Shown piece after piece: positions 40,301 to 53,825 of a stretch of 64,000 nucleotides of DNA (position 1 is its first letter; each line of letters begins with the position of its first letter). This DNA is from Tomocerus qinae (lineage: Eukaryota; Arthropoda; Collembola; Entomobryomorpha; Tomoceridae). The stretch spans positions 22,104,880 to 22,168,879 of the forward strand of contig CM034550.1 of NCBI GenBank assembly GCA_020055645.1. Direction: 5' to 3'. The notes below the pieces were generated by a model, which saw nothing but the letters and a program-made list of their open reading frames with translations, had not been told where the DNA came from and searched no databases. A program made the position numbers and the translations under genes.

Positions 40301-41667
40301 CGGATGCAATGTGCTCATGCCAATTTTTCAGAAGAGTCAGGGAAAACTATCTTCACTATCTTCTCCCTATCTAGTTTATAGTCCCCTTTCAATTATTTAC
40401 ATATGCGTGCACTTAGGTTGTTTATTTATAACGAATTTGTTTACTCAGAGGTTGGGGTCGCAAGGATTTCTCGGCCACAGAAGCGGAAAATTGACTCGAA
40501 TCAATTACACAACCGTATTTACATAAACAAGAACTGAAAGAAAAGGGAGAGAGAGCTATAAGTGCTTGAGTAGCATGACAATTCAATGGAGTGGGAGTCT
40601 AGCTCTTAACTGTAACGAGATGGAAGCCTCAATGAATATTTCAGGGATTTACTAATTGCGAGTTCTGAAGACAGAGTTGAGTCGTTTCGACACTTGATTA
40701 CTATCTGCCCGCATTAGAGGTAAATCCTCTTTATCATGTTGAGAAGTGGAACTGAACAAACCAAGATTGATCTACTGAAATTGATATCTGTTGAACGTAG
40801 AGTCGATCATTTATCCTATCTAAATAATAAATAATGTTATTACATTGTTCAATTACGTAGCCAAGCCTTGAGAAAAGTTAACAAATAAATGTATATGGCC
40901 TTGGCACTTGATTCTCCTGTAATTGCCTCAGTTTATGCCTTAAGTAGCCTTGTAAATATTAACAATATTGTGGAGTGGATATTAAATTCCCAAGTTTCCT
41001 TGATTTCTCCCGACATGTTTACAAGGCCCGAACATAAATGCTATAGTGGAGTGTGTTTTTAGTGTAAGTGCTTAAGGTATCTATGTGTGTACTTAAGGTC
41101 GGCCCGATGATAGTTAACTTCTGATGTTTACAAACCGGCAATCCAAAAGAGACTGAGTGCTGATGTGATAGCGTGTTTAGCAAGGCATAAGTTCCATTAC
41201 GCAGGCCAGCCTGCTAAACCAAACTGGAGTGAGGGAATCGGAACCTCCAAACTGGAGTAGAGTATCCCGTTCTAAGTAACACACAAGTTCACATCTACGA
41301 CCTAACTTAAATAACCCTTTATAACTCCACTTACACATATCACATCTTCGTCTCAACTTTTATATATACACTTCTCCAGTTTATTTCTCCAGTTCAATTG
41401 ACTACCTCTGTGATCTGACTCACTCAGAGAGAGTCGACTTAGTCCAAGGTAAGTCAACTCACAACATCCCAATCCACTCTTTATCGCCACAAGATCATCT
41501 TCACTCCCTCATACCTTCGTCCAATCTTCTCCTGTCCACTACCGATCTAATTTACAAACGCACTCGCATTTCTTAACTTTCCTGCTATTTTTATGTGTTG
41601 TAGATTTCAAATTACTCCGAAATCTCTTAGTAATAACAATTTAAACAAAGAATTGTGGACTGGACAG
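37331..41667. other. Intergenic sequence, no gene recognised
   Basis: No gene supported. Segments around 38,540-38,760, 39,400-39,500 and 40,800-40,980 are rich in ATTA/TAAT cores within otherwise complex sequence, so they are candidate conserved non-coding elements. This is inference only. Confidence 0.4.
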
Positions 41668-41812
41668 GGTTGAAGTAAGACAGTGGTTGCACATTTAAAA
41701 AAAACGCGCCATGAAATACACAGGGCATACCAAAACCCCCTTTCGAGGGACCTAACATAATTAAAACAATAACATCGGTAGGTATTTGTGCAACCACTGC
41801 CTTACTTCAACC
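41668..41812 (+). mobile_element. MITE, GTTGAAG family, copy 6
   Basis: 145-bp copy with both terminal repeats. The flanks CTGGACAG and CTGAACGG are a possible 8-bp target duplication with two changes. Confidence 0.9.
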
Positions 41813-44800
41813 CTGAACGGTTTTCACGGAAATATTATAACTTAGAGTTCTTTGGAAAAATAATTGAGTAAATTTCAAAATGTATTTAGAAAAATTTATT
41901 TATTACTGATTGAATAAGTAGTAGGGGTAAAATTTTAGAATAGTGGAGGAAAATAGTTTTGATTTATCAGAACGATGATTATGCTTTTGTAGGTTCACCG
42001 TGAAATGACTTGGGTTAGTCTACTAGGAAATGTGTTTTAGGAGGGACGGCTCCATCCTTTCAACTTCCGCTACACTGGAGACAGTCTAAACGATGGACGG
42101 GAATAGCTCCCTCGTTTCCTCCCGAGAACTGAAACTCCGGGTCGGTGCAGTGGTCTGCTGACTTGGCTGGCAAGTCTAATGGCAATGACAACTAAAAGAC
42201 TACAGTGGAATTGAAACGGAGTAGTATTTGTTTCTAGCTGCTGCTGAGTTTCTACTATTAAGTAAGATACGTAGAGTACTCGGAATAAGGGTCTTCTCCA
42301 GAAGAATCATATCAAGAAAGCCAACAATAAAGAGAAGTGAACAGAAAACACGAGCAACTCTTTCCTCCCATCCCATGTAAATATGTGATCTGAGGCATTA
42401 GGACTTTTTCCAGAAAACTCGACCTTTTCTATTAAGATGTAATTTACAAGACAAAGAGGTTGAGATGAAAAGCTCATCCACTCACTTCTACTCTAATGCT
42501 ACACTTTTAGTCACACTATTTATGTTATTCTACTGAATCCGTGAGATCATCCCAGTAAAAAAAGCAACTTCTTCATTAAACTTTTCTCTGTTTGCTTGGC
42601 ACTTTCTCCCCTCCTTGACACAATCCTTACGTTATGGTGAAAATTCTTAGTCAGCTCTAAACTGGAATCGCTTATCGTTTGGCAATCAAGTTTCTCTATT
42701 AAATAAATTTTTCACATACAAATGAAATGTGTCAAATCGTCGTAAAATTTGCAGATTTATCTAATTAAGTACTTCAATAAATTAAAACCCTGAAGTAAAT
42801 TTAAAGACATCGGCTTCAAATTTAAGGAAAATTAAATATTTTGTTCTAATCTTCTTAAATGCTATTTGCATGAATTTATCAATAATTTATCCCGCTTCCC
42901 ACATTTCTCACGACAAACTGTTAATGTGAGTACATGGTTGGAATATCATATTTTGGGATAAAATATATTTCTGGTGTATTTTGTGAGAGAGACTGATAGA
43001 AAGGTAGATTTAGAGTAGGAAGGAGTGTTCTAGATAGTATCAGTTCACGCGTTGGTCTGTCGAATTGACGTGGGAACAGACAGCTAACTAAAGTGTATCT
43101 TTCATAATAAAGAGTAGGAGAAAATCAAGCGAGAGAGTTTTCGATTGCGAGAAGAATTGAACGAGGTGGAAAAACTACCTTTCTTCAGTTTGGTTGGTTG
43201 ACACGTCGTATTCACACTTAAGTCAACGTTCGTTGGGAAGGAAATAGTAAAAAATGAGGTCATAAGTAGAGTTCGTAATTCAGTGTGACTTTGACATATT
43301 TTGGGTTGCGGGGAGGTCTTATGAGTTTAGGATTCGAATTCAAATAGCTAAATCCGCTCTCGGGATTTATTTCCTTCAATCCTTTCCCTTCACTGAATCT
43401 CTCTGTGGTTTCCTCCTGCTACACACTTGCTAGTTAGAATCCTTTATCTACCTACATGCATCTAGTACATCTGTATAACTATTTCTACTGTATTATTCCT
43501 ATGTCAGAAGAATCCCAGAACAACTTTCTCCTTTTGCCATTGATCCTTTTTTCTCCCTAACTTTCCATTGTTTGTAAGTGTGTACACAAAACAAAGACTC
43601 GCAATACTCAAAATAAGTTGTACGCAGCAAACACCAATTTTTTAGAGATCTTACAAAATACTACATGAAAGTAGAAAAAGCAAAATAAAAAATGTGCTTT
43701 CCACAAGCGACTTTCTCCTTTTCTTTTACTCCATCATATCCTTACTGGACCTGAAGTGGACTGCAACTTCATAAATAATAAAGATGTACAACTTCTGTAA
43801 CTCCCTTGTAGCAACTTTACTAACGCACATAACCTTTTATTGATCGCATTTTCATTTCTATTTTTAAATCTTATCAAAAGTTTCATACAGTCCGATACTG
43901 TTCTGTATAATGCACTTCTACTGTATACAGTGTATAAATAAACATCAGGAAAACTGCAATAACTCTTTTGTTTAAATTTTGAATGATTATTAATCTGAAT
44001 TGTTGAGAAAATGTCATCCATACAATATGAGGAAAATTGGAAGCCCCGCCAAAAATCATAAAATGGAAAATGTATGTCATTTGTATTAATACCTTATTAG
44101 TTGTAGAATTTCTCCAATAAAACAATTCTTTCGCTTTTAAGGTAGGACGGGAAGTGATGTTACTGACTTTATAAAAGTTGGGTGCGTTCACTTGAACTGG
44201 GTATTACGTAAGTTAACTGTGGACAAAGGTTATGTTCTTTGAGAGGTAACATCTGGGTCTCACTTGCCACTAGATAGGGATCTATCTGGTTCGTAGTTAG
44301 ACGTACTCCTCGTACTCATGATGATGATTTTTCCTGCAGAATGGAAACAGCAGTATGTAGTAATAGAAATAGCACATCACATCGGCACATTTGAACAGGC
44401 AACATTTCGTCGCATGGATGATTGCAAGTAAAAGAATCAATTTCCTCGTATGTTTCTACAACGGGTTACCTATCGGACCAATCGGCTCCTCTTTTTCTCC
44501 AACGACATCACATCCGGTCTACTAGGCCTGCAGAACAAAAAAAAACTTTAATCAAAATCCTATGTAGACTGGTGCACAGTCTTTTCACTGGACTAAACAA
44601 AATTCTTCATTTCCCCTTTTCTCTGGAAAAGGAAGAGGAAATCATGCAAATACAGATACGACCCATGACATATAGTTTATCGAGGCATTCTTTCTACCTA
44701 ACGGAGTTTAAGGTACTATGCCAAAGTAAAACGTCCTTTTTGAATTGCTTCACAATATCAAATAAATAAATATATTATATAAATAGATATGATTTTCCGA

Positions 44801-46442
44801 AAGAGATCGTTTCTAGAGACGACTTCCATTGTTCCATTTCTTTAAAAGTGGCCGAGTGCAGAGTGCACTCTATAGATATAAATATCCCATCCATTTTACT
44901 CAACATCCCCACCCCATAGATGTTACATAACTATGGGGCACTCCACCCAGGGATGATATTTTCTGGCAACTTTCACAAACAAGCCAACAGATGTACTTGA
45001 AGATATTCTGTCTGTGATATCTAACTCAGATACTTGCATGCTGGAGTGGAATCGGGATCATTAATGTTGGAAACATAATTTAGTTGAGGTACTTTCCTCA
45101 GAAATCTATAATAATAATATCGCAAAATTATTTGCTACTGGACTGCAGTCTATGGCTACAGTTTATTAACGACTTAAATACGAATACATACAGTAATTTG
45201 CGTTTTATGTAATTTTGAGGGGCGAAATAAGTAAAGCACAATAGTAACTGATGAATACTGACTGATATTATTTTATTTACAACAGTCATAATTTTAATTA
45301 ACTTATGAATATCAACAAACTTAACAGAGTTTGACGTTTTTACTGCGTAATTATTGCTTTCACGTTATTAGTTGGTTTCTCCGAAAATCACAAGATATAT
45401 TTTGAACATGACAAGTATAAGTTTTGAAGACAGTTTTATTACAGGTATATAGTCTTATGTACTATGTGTTACAGTATAAAAATGTTATTGACTATTTTAA
45501 ATAGGATTTCAAGATTGCAACTGAAAGACAAAGTCTACATTATCATGAATCATGCTAAACTCAAATTAGACATTTCATCTAAATTAAGAATTGATTGAAT
45601 ATCTTACTAACATGTCAATATTATATTCAATGACTATTTGGTGCATAGTAAAATGGTTTTAAACAGTAATACAGATTCTTATGGGAAATAGCTTAATTAC
45701 TTATCATTTACATTTTTTGTTGGTTAGAAAATGTCAGACATGACGTATTGTTACCTTAAAACAGGTAAGAAACACACAGAGCGTCTTAGATAAATGTGAC
45801 CTGCATATTTTAAAATCTCTTACAGATAGGAAAAAGACATTGACACAAAGAATTCCGGATATCATTGATTAAGACACTGGGCTCAACAACAAAATTCACT
45901 CATCTTGCCTTATCACTTAACAGTAGATACACTTTTCTAATATGAATAAAAGCCACCTTAGTAAAAGCCATCAAAAAACTTTCTATAACCTTCGCTTTAA
46001 TGCGTAGTCACATATTACTTGAGCTTGGGCCAGAAGTACAAAATAGTAGTTTTTCTTGCATTTATTTTGTTGTGACTATTCATTATCATACATTTTTACA
46101 ACCTTATCTTGTATTACTAACTGGTAACTCGTTTACAGATAATTAGTAAGAAATTACAAAATATAATTTGGGAACAAATGAAAATCGCTGTTTTTTTCAC
46201 TGAGAAATTCTTACTCTTGACAATTACGACTGAATTTGAAAATGTAGGAAGACATGGTAAGATAATTTAAAATCCGATGTAAAATTAATGCCTTTTACCT
46301 TCCGAATTTAACTACGTGAAGTAACTGATATAGTTTTCTGAACAGGTCATCAGAAAAGTATGGAATAGAAACTAGTAGTTAAACCTACTACTATTATCTA
46401 AATCTTGTAAAGTCACAAAATAGGTAAATCAAAATATAAGTT
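41813..46442. other. Intergenic sequence and probable 3' region of the transporter
   Basis: No gene supported. The minus-strand AATAAA at 46,066-46,061 is a plausible poly(A) signal for the transporter gene that ends at 46,443, which would give a 3' UTR near 400 bases. The rest is featureless AT-rich DNA. Confidence 0.45.
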
Positions 46443-48816
46443 TTATAATGCATTATTTTCAATAGTTTGCTCTTCCATTAGCGCGTGAGCAGGATATTTT
46501 TTCATTGACAGGTGAAAATATCTGAAACATAAAACAATTATTATATTTATTTATTGAATGAAAATATTTTGAAATGTGAAAATGGCATGTACAAAATAGC
46601 ATTGACTTACACGAAAATGCCGAGAATGACAGCATGAAGGGCAGAAGCTACAAGGAAGACTGCTCCAGGGAAACTGGAAACTGTGCTAGTGTACAGGAGA
46701 TTAAAGAGAAGCCCAGCCAAAATTGGCATACAAGCTTCCCCAATAGACACAAACGAAAAGGCTTTGCCTAGTTCATCTTTCGCAACACATTTAGAAATCA
46801 TGGAGCGCATTACAATGGTGATCAGTCCAGAAAACATTTGAATAAAAGCACCTAAATAGCACAATTTCCATTAAAATCTACTATTATAGACTAATTCATA
46901 TTGAAATTATTATTTATTAGATTTGAATCTTATTTTACCAAAATACATAAACCATCCGGAACTCGCCACTGCAAATATGAAGTTGGCTAGCGTGAATCCA
47001 ATTGCACTGAACAAACCAATAACTGAGTCGCTAATTTGGAAAACCTTCATTGTAACGAGCGTAGCTAAACCACCTGAAAATTAAATTTAATGAATTTATT
47101 GGTTGTTAGTTATTTGTTCTATGTAAAACAACCCTACAAAACATAGTAAGATTAACACATTTATAATATTGAGGAAACCGTATTGAATTGAACTAGAACA
47201 GTGTTAAAAGTTAAAACAGACAAAAAAGGTATTGACAAACCTATTAGACACACGATGGTATCGACCGTTGAGAAAATAGAAAATTTGGAAGTTTCCCAGC
47301 CGAACTTATTTCTTGTGTACAAATAAACAACTTGCATTGTACCAAAAAGGGCTAACATTCTTATGAATATCGTTACCATCAATATCATCATCCACCTACA
47401 ATAAATCAACAAATTAAAAATTTATATTGATAATTTATAATTTTATGCGACTACTAGTTGAATCCTAGCACACAAAGTGTGCTAGAAAATGTTGCAATCA
47501 GTAAATTTCTAGCGACTGCGCATTGGCCCGAATTTCATAGACCGTTGATTGGACTCAGTAGTCTAGGCTTTGCTCATTAATTACAAAATATTACCCTTGC
47601 TCATTAGTTACAAAATATTACGGACATAGATACAAACATTTATTCAAGAATAGTGAAAGAATCCCATGCGCATGCCCCAGTTTATGTTTATGTAGAGTAA
47701 AGATTATTACGGATTGAGATATTACATTCGCCGTGGGCCAGTGCGAGGTCGAAAAACAGTCATAATGGTGTCTCCAACAGATCTTATATCAAACATATCT
47801 ACAAAAATTGAGCGAGTTGAGGCGTTCGTAACGGCAGATTTTGTGTTGCCCTCCTTTATGAAAAAGAATGCGTAGAGAAAGGCTGCCGCAAAACATGCAG
47901 CCGACAATAAAAACACAGGAAGAAAGCCAGCTCTCTTGTATATCTGATTTATAAAACCACAATCAAATTAAAACCATGATAAATTCTATGCAAAAAGTCA
48001 TCGTGTACTGCGCGGGTAATTCCTATGTTTACTGGAAAAGCTTACTTCTTTTGACAGAAGAAAACCAAACGGAGTTCCCAAAAACCAGCAGCCTTCAAGT
48101 ACGGCAATGCGAAAACTTCTATTCGGAACTGTTGACCGATTTGAAATAAATGTGAAAGCTGACAAAAGCAATGAAACCAATCCTCCTGTTAGCGAAACTG
48201 GTACTGAGCAAAGTAAAAGATATTTCGGATGGACATCAGGAAAAAACCTTGACGCAAAAAAGTACATCAAGGAAGAAGTAGTGTAGCCGAACAATGACAG
48301 CAGCATTGGAAATTTTGTTCCATGTTTATCAGTCCAAGGGCCCAAGAACAAGGCAAATAGAATGGGAAACAGCGCTTCAATGATGCTTTGGTACATTTTA
48401 TAAATTGAGGCAGTTGCTTCCACAGTTTTTTCTAAAATTAATCAAAAACCAGTTTAGACAAATTCGCCAGGAGAAAGAAGTAAAATATATTTTGTCATGA
48501 GCTAATGCATACCTTGATCTTCAAAGGTTGTTAGATTGCCACAGATTGCATCAGGAAAATTTTCATAAATTCTACAGATGCGATCAATATACAGATTTTG
48601 TACAATAACAGTTGTGCAAGAATATCCAACCATATGAAAAAACATCATAGGTTCAATGCTGACTTCGTCTATCCCGCTTTGGATTAGTTTTGAGATAAAA
48701 TCCCCATTGGGCACGAAAGATCTGGATCGCCTTTTCGTGTACCCACCATTTATGGAATGAGATGTTAAATTGCTTGTTGAATCAGTCATATTGTCCTCCG
48801 GTTCTGGAGTCAACAT
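46443..48816 (-). CDS. SLC46-type major facilitator transporter (folate-transporter-like)
   Basis: Seven exons: 48816-48513, 48431-48046, 47943-47726, 47395-47241, 47073-46939, 46851-46611 and 46521-46443. All introns are GT-AG and the frame is kept throughout, giving 505 aa, normal for the family. The N-terminus is cytosolic, then VSIEPMMFF begins the first membrane helix. A Cys-bearing, N-glycosylation-capable loop follows (CGNLTTFED). Exon 2 carries the MFS signature between helices 2 and 3, GPWTDKHGTK. Exon 3 encodes the central loop (residues about 260-300), and exons 4-7 give the second helix bundle and a short cytosolic tail. Relatives include the proton-coupled folate transporter and SLC46 members that move small anionic molecules across plasma or lysosomal membranes. 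The substrate here cannot be told. Start: the first ATG of the open frame; a second in-frame ATG lies nine codons on. Intron 3 is mostly a copy of a dispersed repeat. Confidence 0.93.
47452..47703 (+). repeat. 252-bp dispersed repeat, copy B (in transporter intron 3)
   Basis: About 97% identical to 22,931-23,182. It fills most of intron 3 of the SLC46-type gene (47,396-47,725), antisense to the gene. One edge lies only about 20 bases from the 5' splice site at 47,725. Its young age suggests a recent insertion that the gene tolerates. Confidence 0.92.
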
Positions 48817-51800
48817 TGTAATGGTCAAAAACTTGAGATTCCGGGTGTATATTCAAATACTAATACTTTTCTTGATTCTTCTTTCCTCCTTGACACTAAA
48901 ATATAAAGAGAAAACTAAAATTGTCAAAACAGCATTTAAAAATGTTGAAATGTGTTTTAAAAATCTGTAGAAGTAAAAAAAATACCTTTAACTCAACCCC
49001 ATACGTAACTAGTCACTATAGTTAATTAGTAGCTGTTATAGTACGTAGTCCGGATGAGGTCAGTACTTTATAAAGTACTTTGTCGTTTTAAGTTCGGATA
49101 ATCACCACGATATAAATATCCATATCCACGTAATGCTATCCTTAACAGAGTAGTAGTCCACAGGATTGAGTCATCAATTCCTCTTCAGTCAGCTGACCCG
49201 AAAAGTCGTCCTAAACAAATAGAAAACTGAAAGATGAAAATCGAGTTCAGTTGTCAATCTACTTCAAGTAACAGCGAAATGTAATTAGCCAGCCATTTTA
49301 AATTTTAAATATCTTATGTTCAGTTACGATTTAGTTAACTTTAATTTTGTACCGTACCGTCGTCAACAGGTTTGGCCAGATTAAAAATTTGACATTTATT
49401 AAAATGGAAAAGGGTAAATGGTAAAGGTAGGTGTGGCAAGCGTCACAGTTAAAGGAATCATAGCAATTATTAAAATCTAATTAATAACTAACTTTGCAAT
49501 TAAGAGTACATTACCTTATCTTGTGTCTGTGCGTTTCAACTCTGTGGTTAAAGGATGTCAATGTGATGTAAAAATGCAAATGCGAAGTGCAACATCTAGT
49601 ACTAATAAAGTAGCACAGCAAGCCCTACTACTCACTACTACCACAACAAGAGATAAAAACAACTCAAACAGGAGGAACAGAACAAGTGTGAAGTAGTCTT
49701 CTTCGCTGGCTCTAATTCTACTGTAGGTAATGCCACTGCCAGTGTTCAGTCTCACTTACTACCTTCTGCAAAAACCCCCAGAAAAATCCAATTTGCAATG
49801 CAAATGCATGTATTCAGAAAGAACAAAGATATAAAGGTAAAGGTAGCATAATAAGCAAAAGAGATTATACTAATTACAAGTAAGGTACAATAAGAATACA
49901 CACAACTTGAGCTACAAGATTTACTACCTGCAGTAAACGAAACCACTGTAATAGGTGTATGAAATCAAATACAGCTTCCCAGCAGGTTGGATATCACTTT
50001 GTGAATCCTTGAGTGAAAAAATATAGTTCAATAACTAGAGAAGATCCTACTTCTATACCGTACAGAGGTAATCTGATTTCATCTATGCACTTGCACTGAT
50101 TAAAAGGCTGCATGTCCATTCCAAATTGATGCAATACAATAATAGTGCATAAAATCGCACAACATGAGATATTAAAGATTGCCATGTTCTAAAAATCAAA
50201 ATCATTGAGTTCATTCATCAGCATTATTTGTATGTGTGTAGTACCTGTGTATATATGTTGGGAGAATTTAATTATGTATTAGTAGCCCAGAATCTAGATC
50301 GTCAATTTCATATAATTTTCTTTTACCTAACCGTAAAATGAACATGCAGATTTCTTAATAGTATGTGAAATATTTGAGACAAATACAAATTTCCCTCACC
50401 TCTCCAATTAAAACGTATCTGCAATCTTAGCTCATCCCGTAATAATGTGACTTGACAGCAATTTTATTACTAATTACAGTATTACTACTAAAAGTAATAC
50501 CTATAGCTGAGAACAAACTTTAATACTTTAACTCTTGTCGCCTGATCAAATGCCTCAACAGAATGCAAATTATTAAATTAACATAGCTGAAATATATAAT
50601 ATAAAGAAGCTAAATATATTCTAATAAACAAGCACAGAAACAATTTTCCACCCTGTAGGTATCTCTTTAGATATTTTTTCACTCAGTTACAAACGTTACA
50701 TTAATGTAGTATTGAGGGAGAAAATCTACCCATCCAGAACAGCACAGAGGTAATTGTTTGCAATTATTTTTAATAGTGCAAACATTAAAAAATTTACAAT
50801 GCTAAATAATGGGACATGTTATTGTATACTGCATACCTATATAGACGTTTATATTGGGGGTCTAGATCATAGAGGTGCATATTTGGATGCATCATTTACA
50901 ACTCAAACTTAAGAACATGGCCTTGTTAGCCTCATTTCTATTCTATCCTATCTCAATATTAACAGCCTCGTCTAGCATAAGTACACAGGCTACAGAGAGT
51001 AATAATAAACGGGTAAGTGGATAGAGAATACGTTTAAAATGCAGGAAAACAGATTCAAAAATGTTGTTAGCAATCCTCCGACTAGCGTGGTAATTAACTT
51101 GCCCTTACACTTCAATTCTCCATTCTATTTAAATAATTACATCATTACGCTATTATATAACATTGGAGATAGCTTTTCTATGGACTATGATACCGTTGGA
51201 TGCTATTAACATATCATTAAGGAAAACATTAGTTAAGTTCTAAATCGCACTTTGTCTTTGTAAATTCACTTTAGCCAAATACAACCAAGTTCATTCAATT
51301 CCTTAAAATACATTTAATTACTTTTCACGCACTAAACGTTAACTAAAACCTCCGAAAATCTTTTTTAGGAAATCAGTCATCATCACAGGAAATACTCAAA
51401 AACTCAAAAATCCTGTCTTAAAGCAACTTCTACTGAATTTAAGTAAATACTGATCTGTAAATGATGTACATTCTAAATGTATTTGCAGCATAATTTGCCA
51501 AACCTACTAATATGTCAATAAACCGGATCTTTTATTGTTATGTAAAATATTGACAAACAATATTATCTCTCATGCATTTATTTAGTATAGATAGCTTTTG
51601 ATACGTAATAGGACAGATTCATGCTTATGCAACGCAGCTCGTAATTTATTTGGGCAATATTTCGACAAGTTGACTATTTTACATGCTACTGCGACTGTAT
51701 TAAAAAATAACCTTCAGTTCTGTCTGTAGATTGAAAAGATGTGAAGTAAACTGCATGCAATTTATCATACATAGTAAGGAAACGAGGAGGAGTTTTTTAC

Positions 51801-53825
51801 ACGCGTTGAATTTTATTACGGAGTGGGAGAAATGCTAAAGTCAATCCTCTCATCGCATCTCCAGCAGAACAATAATATTGTCAAGGTCTTCCAGTTTCTG
51901 TTATACTATGTAATTATACACTGACTATACACTCTCAATTGGAACCTCTTAGCCGAATGGCAATGTTAGACTATAGAGTCTGAGTATGAATTAAACTTTT
52001 ATGACGGTAGAATCTGCTAATGCTACAGACTGGAAATATAAAAGGAGACTTTTTTGTTCAATATTGCATGATAATAATTATATTAAGGTATACACGGATA
52101 GTAACTACATAATATAGAGTGGTTAAGGAAAACCTGCTACTAAACACAGACTGTCTCGTACGTACAACTTTACACGTACTGACATGATAATGATATAACA
52201 ACCACAAGTAAATCGAGAAGTCTACAATGTTCCAAATGCACACTTGCCCAAATGCTATATACCTATTAGAATATTAACTTATTACATCTACAAATGTCAA
52301 ACTATAATATAAATGCCAAGTCGGACATGCGCGTAAATAATTCCGTAAGTGTATCCGTGTCGCATTTGATATTTTCGTGCCACCCTATTGTTATTAAATT
52401 TCAAAAGGCTTAGGCATCAAAATTTGGTTTTGAATGTTCCAGATGCAAAATTTAGCAGTCAATTTCATAGTTAGCACTGCATACCGTACAGAAGTTGAAT
52501 TTCAAAAGGTAGGTTTAATTATAAAAGATAATATAACTCTAACTGAGAAGAGAATTTTCTGCAATACGATTACTGCTATTAACTTTTACTTTTAAGCCAA
52601 TAACGAATTTTAACACACTGACTAAAAACTAAAATGGTGATAGATACACTGGATAGTAGTAAATAAATATTGCGCACTTCGTAACTGCACTAGCTTTGTT
52701 TAGTACAGGGCTTGGGCCCTGTTACCGGCTAGTATTATATACTATTATATAAATCCCACGCACTCAAGAGTACAAAGTGCAAAGGTATGTAGTCTATTTG
52801 ACAACATTCTGGTATAGAATATTATGCACATTTAAACACACATCTTTTATAAACACAAGCACTCCTCTACGCACACCACAACAAGCAGCATCAAAACTTT
52901 CCTTAGCTTAAGATAAGTCGAGTATCAACACAAATCGAATGGTAATCACTATTGTATATCTCTATCTATAAACTATTTAGCCCATACAATAAAAATATTT
53001 ACCGCATTTATAGCCATTATTATTGACTTTTTGCTATTATCTCATTCATGTTCCATTTGCCCACTAGGTAGACAATTTCTCCATGCAGCAATGACGACAA
53101 TTAAATTGTAAATTCCTTGCGGTTTAAGTTTAACATTTTTTTACTTCCTCCAGGTTCCGTTTTCACAATTTTTGTAATCATACGATATTTTATGTAGATA
53201 TTTGGAACAAATTTCTATTTTGCGAAATCTCAAGTAGTAAGATCAAATCTCATTTTAGGCGTCTCTAGACGGATATAGATAAATCGTTTCTTTAAGGTAG
53301 CAGCATTTTTATGCAACCATTTCTTGATAAAAACGGTGTAAGAAAAACACGATAATATTTACAATCATATCCACCAAAAAAGTCTGACCTACGAAAAGGT
53401 CAATTTTCTGATGGGAATGGGAGACTAGTGGAATTGGCAGGGAAGTATGGTAGTTGAGTTCTTTTAACTTGCTGAGTTTATACATTCCGTCTCAAGTTGT
53501 TTTCTGTTAATTGAAAAATTGGACTTTAACCCGGTAGCTGCTACATTGTAATAATGCAATCAAAAGTCAAAGTCTGTTTACTGAACACATCATAATGAGT
53601 TGTAAACTGACGTGACTTCTCAGAATTAGTGGAGTCCCCACCCACTTAGCTAAAATCCCATAGCAGAAAATTTTCCTTCCCTCGCAGGCATAATATTGCA
53701 GTTTATTACTTTCGTATAGCTGTTACTTTCCATAAGCAACAAAGAGTGTCTAGTTTATTCTGTACGAGATTGGGGCTTTAAGATACTAACCAATTTTTAA
53801 AATTTGCAGAGAATTTGCACACAAA
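48817..53825. other. Intergenic sequence between divergent genes
   Basis: It lies between the 5' ends of the minus-strand transporter and the plus-strand synthetase, so both promoters should be in it. A run of minus-strand open frames at 49,558-50,185 encodes hydrophobic, Cys-bearing stretches with possible splice sites, but no family was recognised. A short palindrome, CAGGGC and GCCCTG, sits near 52,706-52,721. A possible 3' splice site (AAATTTGCAG) occurs at about 53,811, just upstream of the synthetase ATG. Confidence 0.4.

Noticed and set aside
42120-42190. GC-richer stretch examined as a possible tRNA
   Set aside because: No acceptor-stem pairing and no proper A and B boxes could be drawn.
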